A DNA stretch of 64,000 nt, from the NCBI RefSeq assembly GCF_003971235.1, contig NZ_CP034661.1, positions 620,001 through 684,000 of the forward strand. The letters run 5' to 3'. The position numbers were made by a program, and so were the translations under genes. Numbering within the stretch: position 1 is the first letter of the stretch; each line of letters begins with the position of its first letter. Under the pieces are notes generated by a model that saw only the letters and a list, made by a program, of their open reading frames with translations, was not told the origin of the DNA and made no database searches. The stretch comes from Chryseobacterium aureum (lineage in GTDB: Bacteria; Bacteroidota; Bacteroidia; Flavobacteriales; Weeksellaceae). This document shows positions 10,782 to 17,425 of this stretch, piece after piece.

Positions 10782-10816
10782 TTCCGCCTCGTATGAGACG
10801 GAATTTTTCGTTTTTT
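10782..10816 (+). terminator. Terminator after leuB
   Basis: Hairpin TTCCGCCTC / GAGACGGAA with a GTAT loop (one mismatch in the plus-strand transcript) followed by TTTTTCGTTTTTT. On the opposite strand the mismatch becomes a G-U pair, so it may also serve the small minus-strand gene at 10849-11031. Confidence 0.7.
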
Positions 10817-10848
10817 GTACAATTATCAAAGCCCTCACAGCTCTTTTC

Positions 10849-11031
10849 CTATTTTGTATTATCCGTTTTTCCTGATTTATTTTTGGAAGACTTTTGAACA
10901 TCTTCCTTATCAATATCAGGGGGATTGGTCTTTTTCGAAGCGGCAGGAATATCCTGGAAATCCTGATTTTGCTTTTGGGTTTCTGCGGTATTAGCAGATT
11001 CTTTCTTTTTAGTGTTTCCTTTTGTATCCAT
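10849..11031 (-). CDS. Small lysine/asparagine-rich hydrophilic protein
   Basis: A 60-residue, very hydrophilic product rich in Lys, Asn, Gln, Ser and Asp (MDTKGNTKKKESANTAETQ...), with no hydrophobic core and probably disordered. I do not recognise a family. It is flanked by terminators and other minus-strand genes, and the ATG start and compositional bias are consistent with a real small gene, but a chance open frame in AT-rich DNA cannot be excluded. A longer open frame in another phase over the same DNA lacks these features. Confidence 0.5.
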   Translation of the reverse strand: MDTKGNTKKKESANTAETQKQNQDFQDIPAASKKTNPPDIDKEDVQKSSKNKSGKTDNTK

Positions 11032-11119
11032 GACTTTGAATTTTTAATTTCAACAATATATGCTGTTATCATTCAAAGTGTTTGCCAAAACAGGGAGCTC
11101 CTTAAAACTTTTCATCTTT

Positions 11120-11725
11120 TTAAAGACCTAAAATACCAATTTTCCCCGTCTTATCCTCTATTTTGTAGTTTAATGCCTTGGCCAGTACGAAAACATTATT
11201 CAGGTTTTCCATCAGCTGCTTACGGCCTTCGGTTCTCAACTGATTCTGGTCAATTGATTTTTCTGCCGTTTCCTTCGCTTTCTGAGTAACATTTTTAATG
11301 TCTTTTTCCGAAATTCTGTTGATAAAGGAATCATCCAAAGATTGAATTTCAACACTTGGGGTAATTCTTATTTCAGCATCAGGAAGCTCAGTAATGATCA
11401 GTTTTTTGTTGATGGAATCTACTTCGATCTTCATTTTGTTAAGATCATAAGAAACCTGTGCATTGGTCTTGGTATAAGTGATAATGCTGTTGCTGGAAAT
11501 CTCTTTCCCAAAAACTTCATACCCCATTTTGGTTTTCTGCATGCTGGAAGTATTCTGTTCCATGACCACCATCTTATTCATCTTGGAAATCTGATTGGTA
11601 AGGATATAATAATCCGACTTTTCAGTTTTATTTCCAAGGTTAAGACAGGATTTCAAACCGAAGAACAGCAGTACCATGGCACCGGCACCGGCTGCAAAGG
11701 ATAATATGGTTTTATAATTTCTCAA
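11120..11725 (-). CDS. DUF4230 domain membrane-anchored protein
   Basis: 201 residues with one N-terminal membrane segment (about 8-28: ILSFAAGAGAMVLLFFGL) followed by an extracytoplasmic domain with the alternating strand pattern of DUF4230 (KMNKMVVMEQNTSS, KKLIITELPDAEI). The C-terminal half is a charged helix. Function unknown. It lies 3 bp downstream of the thioredoxin-like gene, itself 3 bp downstream of the MazG-like gene, so the three form one minus-strand transcription unit. Confidence 0.75.
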   Translation of the reverse strand: MRNYKTILSFAAGAGAMVLLFFGLKSCLNLGNKTEKSDYYILTNQISKMNKMVVMEQNTSSMQKTKMGYEVFGKEISSNSIITYTKTNAQVSYDLNKMKIEVDSINKKLIITELPDAEIRITPSVEIQSLDDSFINRISEKDIKNVTQKAKETAEKSIDQNQLRTEGRKQLMENLNNVFVLAKALNYKIEDKTGKIGILGL

Positions 11726-11728
11726 AAT

Positions 11729-12292
11729 CTAGTTAAAAATTTCTTTGATGACAGATGAATCGTTCTTTTTCAAAATCTGAACCAAGTCCCTTTCAATATA
11801 TCCTGTCGTAGGCATTTCTATGATTCTGCCAACTTCTTTACCGTATCTTTTAAGGATAATGGTAGGAACTTTCTGTATATTATAAAGACTTTCGTCTCCG
11901 GCAGGAGATTCTTTTTTCCTGTTCACAGCAATAATGGTTAGTTTGCTTTCAGGATAATTGGCTTCCTCCAATATCTTCATCAGTCTTGGGAAATCCCTGT
12001 GGCTGTCTTCACACCAGGTCCCCATGAAAACAATAATATCATAAGAGCCCAGCTTGCCTTTTTTGAGCTCACTGACTGCTTTTTTGTCAGTAGCATATTC
12101 ATCATGTTCTTTTACATACCAATCTGCATAAGGAGCTTTCAAAAACTGCTCTTTCAACTGATTTCCTAAAAGCATTTTGCCATCTTTCTGGGTATCAACC
12201 TCACGGTTAACCACTACTTTTTGAGCACTGAATTGTTGTGCCGCTAAAAATAGGCTTGAAAAGACAACAATATTGGTAATAAATTTTTTCAT
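11729..12292 (-). CDS. Secreted thioredoxin-fold protein with a single active-site Cys
   Basis: The signal peptide (1 to about 23, ending FSAQ) is followed by a thioredoxin-like domain: DIIVFMGTWCEDSHRDFPRL (about 82-101) and the cis-Pro region KVPTIILKRYGKEVG (about 141-155). The usual CxxC is WCEDS, so the resolving Cys is replaced by Ser and a normal dithiol oxidoreductase role is doubtful; a monothiol or binding role is possible. Predicted periplasmic. Sits between DUF4230 and the MazG-like gene in a tightly packed unit. Confidence 0.8.
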   Translation of the reverse strand: MKKFITNIVVFSSLFLAAQQFSAQKVVVNREVDTQKDGKMLLGNQLKEQFLKAPYADWYVKEHDEYATDKKAVSELKKGKLGSYDIIVFMGTWCEDSHRDFPRLMKILEEANYPESKLTIIAVNRKKESPAGDESLYNIQKVPTIILKRYGKEVGRIIEMPTTGYIERDLVQILKKNDSSVIKEIFN

Positions 12293-12295
12293 ATT

Positions 12296-12763
12296 TTATT
12301 TTTCGATAATTGATTTTAAATCGGCAGGAGAGTAGTATTTGTTTTTTAATACTTTATGATCCGCCTGTCTGTAAACATTGAATTTTTCTCCGGACTTTTC
12401 ATAAAAAGATTCTACCTCCTTCTCCTTGTAAAATTCAACAGTTTCCTTTGCCTGTTCTTCATTGTCACATGCCTTCGACATATTGGAACGCTGAACTTCG
12501 TTGAATAGCTCTACAAATTTGCTGCCAAGTCCGAATTCCAGTACAGCACCACTCAAAACATACTGAAGATCACATAACGCATCAGCAATTTCTACAATAT
12601 TATTATCGGCAATGGCCTGCTTCAGTTCGTTTAATTCTTCCTGTAAAAGCTCTACTCTCAGAGTACATCTTTCCGGAGAAGGAATTTGCGGGGTATCTAA
12701 AATAGGGGCTTTGAAAGTAGTATGGAATTCTGCTACTTGGTTCAGACTATCAATTTTATCCAT
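12296..12763 (-). CDS. MazG-like nucleoside triphosphate pyrophosphohydrolase
   Basis: 155 residues from the ATG at 12763. The open frame continues upstream for 57 codons, but that stretch is not protein-like and overlaps likely promoter sequence, so the internal ATG (MDKIDSLNQVAEF) is preferred. LLQEELNEL near 48-56 and EIADALCDLQYVL near 67-79 give the ExxE...ExxD magnesium-binding pattern of the all-alpha NTP pyrophosphohydrolase superfamily, which removes abnormal or excess NTPs. First gene of the minus-strand unit with the thioredoxin-like and DUF4230 genes. Confidence 0.85.
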   Translation of the reverse strand: MDKIDSLNQVAEFHTTFKAPILDTPQIPSPERCTLRVELLQEELNELKQAIADNNIVEIADALCDLQYVLSGAVLEFGLGSKFVELFNEVQRSNMSKACDNEEQAKETVEFYKEKEVESFYEKSGEKFNVYRQADHKVLKNKYYSPADLKSIIEK

Positions 12764-13129
12764 GAATTTTTTTATTTCCCACAAAGATAGAAAAGGATTT
12801 GTAAAATGTGAAATGTATAACGGGAAATGTATGAACAATGAGACGGGCCGCCATGTTTGCAGAACCCGGATTTTTATAGCATTCCATAGAAACTTACTGT
12901 ATTCTTTTATGGAATAAATTGATCCACAGATCATACCTTTATGCTCTGTACGCTTGATATAAAAATCAATGGGGTTTCTGTATTTACCTGGTATTATACT
13001 GCCCCGATTCTTTTAAATATAAATATTAACTGTTAACCGAAAAATGGAATCCCCGGTCCCTAATTCTTAAACTCACCTCAAATTATTTCCAAGTCTGAAA
13101 CTTTCTCAGTATTTTTACTGAACTTTTTA
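12764..13129. other. 366-bp intergenic region
   Basis: Divergent gap between the MazG-like gene and kdsA. It holds an 8-bp inverted repeat, ATTCCATA (12881-12888) and TATGGAAT (12908-12915), with a 19-nt spacer. No convincing gene, RNA or repeat was otherwise seen. Confidence 0.5.
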
Positions 13130-13951
13130 ATGACAACAACAATGATTCAGTATTTAGATAATATTTCGCACAAAGATTCAAAAAACTTTTTCCTTATTGC
13201 CGGACCTTGTATTATTGAAGGGGAAGATATGGCGCTAAGAATCGCTGAAAAAGTAATCAGTATTACCGATAAATATAATATTCCCTATATTTTTAAAGGA
13301 AGTTTTAAAAAGGCGAACAGAAGCCGTGTAGATTCTTTTACAACCATTGGTGAAGAAAAGTCTCTGGAAATTCTTAAAAAAGTAGGAGAGACGTTCAACA
13401 TTCCTACCACAACAGATATTCATGAAAATGAGCATGCCGCACTGGCCGCGCAATATGTAGATGTTTTACAGATTCCTGCATTTCTTGTACGCCAGACTGA
13501 TCTTTTAGTGGCAGCAGCCCAGACAGGAAAATGCGTGACTTTGAAGAAGGGACAGTTCCTTTCTCCGGAAGCCATGAAATTTGCTGTTCAGAAAATTACA
13601 GATTCCAATAACGAAAAAGTAGCCATCATTGAAAGGGGAAACTCTTTCGGATATACAGATCTTATTGTGGATTACAGAGGAATTCCTACCATGAGAGAGT
13701 ATGCTCCTGTGATTCTGGATGTTACCCATTCTTTACAACAGCCTAATCAGAGTTCAGGCGTTACCGGAGGAAGACCGGATCTTATTGAAACCGTTGCCAA
13801 AGCAGGAATTGCTGTAGGAGCAGACGGAATTTTCATAGAAACACATCCTACACCGGAAACCGCATTATCTGATGGTGCCAACATGTTAAGATTAGATTTA
13901 TTAGAAGATTTGTTACAAAAATTGACAAGAATTAGAGAATCAATTTTGTAA
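13130..13951 (+). CDS. kdsA: 3-deoxy-8-phosphooctulonate synthase
   Basis: Condenses phosphoenolpyruvate with arabinose 5-phosphate to Kdo 8-phosphate for the lipopolysaccharide inner core. 273 residues. LIAGPCIIEGEDMALRIAE (about 22-40), FKGSFKKANRSR (about 56-67), TTDIHE, and the C-terminal FIETHPTPETALSDGANML are signatures of the family. Two starts are possible: ATG at 13130 or ATG at 13142 (MIQYLDNI), which removes four residues. A TonB-dependent receptor gene begins 43 bp downstream after a palindrome. Confidence 0.96.
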   Translation: MTTTMIQYLDNISHKDSKNFFLIAGPCIIEGEDMALRIAEKVISITDKYNIPYIFKGSFKKANRSRVDSFTTIGEEKSLEILKKVGETFNIPTTTDIHENEHAALAAQYVDVLQIPAFLVRQTDLLVAAAQTGKCVTLKKGQFLSPEAMKFAVQKITDSNNEKVAIIERGNSFGYTDLIVDYRGIPTMREYAPVILDVTHSLQQPNQSSGVTGGRPDLIETVAKAGIAVGADGIFIETHPTPETALSDGANMLRLDLLEDLLQKLTRIRESIL

Positions 13952-13969
13952 TTGTTAAAAAAACATTAA

Positions 13970-13986
13970 TTTTAGAAATTCTAAAA
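13970..13986. promoter_or_regulatory. 17-nt perfect palindrome before the TonB receptor
   Basis: TTTTAGAA-A-TTCTAAAA is a perfect 8-1-8 dyad, ending 8 nt before the TTG start of the receptor gene. It has no T-tail and so does not look like a terminator. The location and symmetry suggest an operator or RNA-level control site for the receptor, but no regulator is identified. Confidence 0.4.
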
Positions 13987-13994
13987 CATTTCTT

Positions 13995-16232
13995 TTGAAA
14001 AAACTAGTTTTACCGCTAAGCCTTATGGTCCCTGTGCTGCTTTTCTCCCAACAAAGAAAAAAAGATACAGCGACCACTAGAGTGACCGATATAGAGGAAG
14101 TTGTCTTCCAGAAAAAAGCAACAGGAAGAACCAATGACCTTACCAATGTAAGAATTTCAGCGAAAGAAGCAAAATCAGTAGCTTCCATCAATGGAGGGAT
14201 CGAAGGATTGCTTAAAACATTACCTTCCGTAAACTCCAATACCGAGCTGTCTTCCCAATATATGGTTCGTGGGGGAAACTATGACGAAAACCTGATCTAT
14301 ATTAATGACATTGAGATCTACAGACCTTTCCTGATCAGAAACTCTCAGCAGGAAGGAATGAGTATCATCAATCCGGATATGGTGTCTGCCGTGAATTTCT
14401 CAGCAGGTGGATTTGAAGCCAAATATGGGGATAAAATGTCTTCCGCTTTAAATATTTATTACCGCGAACCAGAAAAATTTGAAGTTTCCGGAGAAGCGAG
14501 TTTGATAGGAGGAAGGCTTACTACGGGCCTGGCTTCAAAAAATAAAAAATTTACCGCTCTGTTTTCGGGAAGGTACAGAAATACCAATCTCGTTCTTAAT
14601 ACTTTAAAAGAAGATACGGATTTCAACCCCACATACTGGGATTTCCAGTCTTATCTGAATTATCATGTGAGCGATAAGTTCACCATGTCATTCATCGGAT
14701 ATTATTCCAAGAATGATTATCAGATGATTCCTAAAGCAAAGAGTGTTACGTTCGGAAGCCTTCAGCAGCCTATTACCGTAAATATTGGCTATGGCGGACA
14801 GGAAAATGACCAGTATAAAAATATGATGGGTACATTTTCCATGAATTATAAGCCGGCGGACAAATGGAAACTTACCTTGGATGCCTTTGCCTATCAGAAC
14901 AGAGAAAGAGAATATTATACGATACAGTCAGCCTACGAGCTTCAGACATTTGATCCTGTGACTCAGCAGCCTGTGACTTCTTTTGATGTGGGAGGACAAA
15001 TAGAGCACGCAAGAAACGATTTATTTGTAAGAACCTACGGAACCCAGTTCAGAGCTAAATTTTCTCCTAACGTTAATACCGATTTTGAAGTTGGATTCAA
15101 ATATGAGAAAGAAAATCTGAAAGATCTTACCAATGAATGGAAACTGGTAGATTCGGCAGGGTACAGCCTTCCAAGACCGGAAGTGATTGATCCCAGAACC
15201 GGAACTACAGGTGATCTTAAGCTGGCTTACTATATTGCAGGACAAAACAATATTGAACCTACCAGGCTTTCCGCATATGCACAGTATTCACAAAAATTCT
15301 ACTGGGGAGCCAGTAAAGTATTCGTGAATGCGGGAGTACGTGTTGCCAACTGGAGTTTTAACAAAGAAACTATTTTCTCTCCAAGAGCCCAGTTTGCCAT
15401 AAAACCTGATTGGGAAAGCGATATGCTATTCAAAATTTCCGGGGGGATCTATTATCAGTCTCCTTTCTATAAAGAAATTAAAGATTTAGACGGTAATTTC
15501 AATTCTAATATAAAATCACAGCGCTCTATCCAGGTTATTCTTGCCAATGACTATGAGTTCCAGATGTATGACAGACCATTTAAACTGACTACGGAGCTTT
15601 ACTATAAGAAAATGGATAACCTGATTCCCTATTATATGGATAATGTAAGAATCCGTTATTCAGGACAGAATAATTCCAAAGGATACGCGTATGGTATTGA
15701 TACGAGATTATTCGGAGAATTTGTACCAGGAGTAGATTCCTGGCTATCTGCAAGCTATGCCAGGGTATATGAAAATATTGATGGAAAAGGAGATATCCCG
15801 AGACCTACAGATCAGAGATTGAGATTTGCGATGTTCTATCAGGATTATATGCCAAGCTTCCCGTCTATGCGTGTAAACCTTACTTTGGTATATGCCATGG
15901 GATTGCCGACAGGAGCACCTGTCATGTTCAACAGCAATGGGCAGCCTGATTTCAATGCCGCTTACAATTATCAGCAGACGCTACCTTCTTATAAACGAGT
16001 GGATTTGGGTCTTACAAAAGTATTTATTGATCCGAAAGAAAAAAATAAAAGGTCAGGTTTCTGGGGTAATTTTGAAGAACTTACACTAGGTGTTCAGGTT
16101 TTCAATGCCTTTAATATCAACAATACGGTTGCAAACCAATGGATTACAGACTATAACAGCAATTATATGTATCCTGTTCCGGTACGTCTTACAGGACGTT
16201 TCTTTAATGTGAAACTGGAATTCAGATTATAA
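13995..16232 (+). CDS. TonB-dependent outer-membrane receptor
   Basis: 745 residues. The start is TTG at 13995, directly in front of the signal peptide (MKKLVLPLSLMVPVLLFSQQ); the next in-frame ATG would cut into it. A plug domain follows (YMVRGGNYDENLIYINDIEI, about 87-106; AKYGDKMSSAL near 141-151), then a 22-strand-type barrel rich in Tyr, Asn and Gly ending VKLEFRL with the terminal aromatic/hydrophobic pattern of outer-membrane proteins. There is no N-terminal carboxypeptidase-like domain and no SusD partner, so a siderophore, metal or small-ligand receptor is likelier than a glycan one. The substrate cannot be read from the sequence. Confidence 0.88.
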   Translation: MKKLVLPLSLMVPVLLFSQQRKKDTATTRVTDIEEVVFQKKATGRTNDLTNVRISAKEAKSVASINGGIEGLLKTLPSVNSNTELSSQYMVRGGNYDENLIYINDIEIYRPFLIRNSQQEGMSIINPDMVSAVNFSAGGFEAKYGDKMSSALNIYYREPEKFEVSGEASLIGGRLTTGLASKNKKFTALFSGRYRNTNLVLNTLKEDTDFNPTYWDFQSYLNYHVSDKFTMSFIGYYSKNDYQMIPKAKSVTFGSLQQPITVNIGYGGQENDQYKNMMGTFSMNYKPADKWKLTLDAFAYQNREREYYTIQSAYELQTFDPVTQQPVTSFDVGGQIEHARNDLFVRTYGTQFRAKFSPNVNTDFEVGFKYEKENLKDLTNEWKLVDSAGYSLPRPEVIDPRTGTTGDLKLAYYIAGQNNIEPTRLSAYAQYSQKFYWGASKVFVNAGVRVANWSFNKETIFSPRAQFAIKPDWESDMLFKISGGIYYQSPFYKEIKDLDGNFNSNIKSQRSIQVILANDYEFQMYDRPFKLTTELYYKKMDNLIPYYMDNVRIRYSGQNNSKGYAYGIDTRLFGEFVPGVDSWLSASYARVYENIDGKGDIPRPTDQRLRFAMFYQDYMPSFPSMRVNLTLVYAMGLPTGAPVMFNSNGQPDFNAAYNYQQTLPSYKRVDLGLTKVFIDPKEKNKRSGFWGNFEELTLGVQVFNAFNINNTVANQWITDYNSNYMYPVPVRLTGRFFNVKLEFRL

Positions 16233-16255
16233 AATTGAAATCAAAAAATACAATA

Positions 16256-16284
16256 AAGCTTTCGAAATTTTCGGAAGCTTTTTT
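16256..16284 (+). terminator. Terminator after the TonB receptor
   Basis: Ten-bp stem AAGCTTTCGA / TCGGAAGCTT (one G-U pair) with an AATTT loop and a T-run directly after it. Confidence 0.8.
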
Positions 16285-16345
16285 ATTTACCCGAATTTTA
16301 TAACAACATTACCAAATTCTATAACAACGGTGTCAGAGATATTTT

Positions 16346-16353
16346 TAACTTTG
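16346..16353 (+). promoter_or_regulatory. Candidate -7 promoter box of the copper gene group
   Basis: TAACTTTG is an exact TAnnTTTG match 8 nt before the ATG of the HYC/CC/PP gene, which would give a very short or absent 5' leader. No clear -33 TTG is seen. Confidence 0.35.
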
Positions 16354-16361
16354 TCTTACCA

Positions 16362-16742
16362 ATGAAAAAGATTCTGGCCATATTGTTTTCTGTTTTCTAC
16401 TTCGGGTTCTCTTCCGGAGCAGCTTTCAGCATTCATTATTGCATGAAAGAATTTGTTTCTGTAAGTCAGAAAGCGAATGACATCTGTGGAAAATGCGGCG
16501 TTAAAGACAAAAAAGGATGCTGCAAGACAGAGATCAAAATCGTAAAAGTAGACGATTCCCAAAAATCCGATTATCTGAACGTTGATTTCTTAAGTGCTGT
16601 TTCAGAGATTCCGGTAAAACATGAGTCTGCTGTTATTGACAAGTCTTTTTCTGCAACCAAATTTACCCAGATTCAGATCAATGCACCGCCCGGATACCGG
16701 CCGGTACCTATCTACATTAATCATTGTAATTTTAGAATTTAG
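16362..16742 (+). CDS. HYC/CC/PP-type small secreted metal-linked protein
   Basis: 126 residues with a signal peptide (about 1-20). Ordered features are IHYCMKEF near 24-31, CGKCG with KGCCK near 42-53, and NAPPGYRPVP near 108-117, the three hallmarks of the HYC_CC_PP family in Bacteroidetes, often found near copper or heavy-metal efflux genes. The cysteines and histidines suggest metal binding in the periplasm. It is followed by DUF3347 and multicopper oxidase genes on the same strand. Confidence 0.75.
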   Translation: MKKILAILFSVFYFGFSSGAAFSIHYCMKEFVSVSQKANDICGKCGVKDKKGCCKTEIKIVKVDDSQKSDYLNVDFLSAVSEIPVKHESAVIDKSFSATKFTQIQINAPPGYRPVPIYINHCNFRI

Positions 16743-16862
16743 AATCCGTCTGTCGTTTTCCGGTATAATAAAACTTATACTGTTACAGGCGACATGCCCT
16801 GACGTGTTTACTGACGCGTTACCTATTATTCTTTATTAAAATTAATTCTAAAATTTAAAACA

Positions 16863-17336
16863 ATGAAAAAATATATCATTACAGCAGCATTATCATTATT
16901 CTCAATCGTTGCATTATCAGCACAGTCTAAAAAGGATGCGCAGGTCTCCAAACTCTATCAGAACTACATTGCGATCAAATCTGCCTTAGCATCAGATGAT
17001 GCTGACAAAACTTCTAAAGCGGCAACAGAATTCATTAAAACAGCCTCTACTATAGATTATAAGGTAGTCTCTGAAGGAAATCTTAATATTCTTAGAAAAG
17101 ACGCTTCTGCAATTTCTGATGCGAGAAATGTTGCTGCCCAGAGAGAAACTTTCCTAAACCTTTCAGACAATATGATTGCTTTGACGAAGCAGTTCAAACT
17201 TTCTGATCAACCGGTTTATGTTCAATATTGCCCAATGGCAGACGGAAGCTGGCTGAGCAACGAAAAACAGATTGTAAACCCTTATTATGGGAAGTCTATG
17301 CTTTCTTGCGGAAGTGTAAAGTCAGAGATTAAATAA
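16863..17336 (+). CDS. DUF3347 domain periplasmic protein
   Basis: 157 residues. A signal peptide (1 to about 20, ending LSAQ) precedes a helical DUF3347 domain whose C-terminus carries VYVQYCPMADGSWLS and NPYYGKSMLSCGSVK. The CPM and MLSCG segments contain the conserved Cys and Met residues likely to bind copper. DUF3347 occurs fused to or near CusB-type efflux adaptors. Located 120 bp after the HYC/CC/PP gene and 89 bp before the multicopper oxidase, which fits a role in copper handling. Confidence 0.8.
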   Translation: MKKYIITAALSLFSIVALSAQSKKDAQVSKLYQNYIAIKSALASDDADKTSKAATEFIKTASTIDYKVVSEGNLNILRKDASAISDARNVAAQRETFLNLSDNMIALTKQFKLSDQPVYVQYCPMADGSWLSNEKQIVNPYYGKSMLSCGSVKSEIK

Positions 17337-17425
17337 TCACTGTACTGTTCTTTAAAATAATAAGTTGCATGGCTTGAGTTCTCATTGACTTTAAGCTGTG
17401 CAGCTTCTAAAAAGTTCGAAATATT

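Noticed and set aside
10761..11072. 103-residue minus-strand frame over the small hydrophilic gene
   Set aside because: It extends through the leuB terminator hairpin and has an unlikely composition; the 60-residue frame in another phase fits better.
12764..12934. Upstream extension of the MazG-like gene (57 codons)
   Set aside because: The extension is hydrophobic and Phe/Ile-rich without similarity to the family; the domain begins after the internal ATG.
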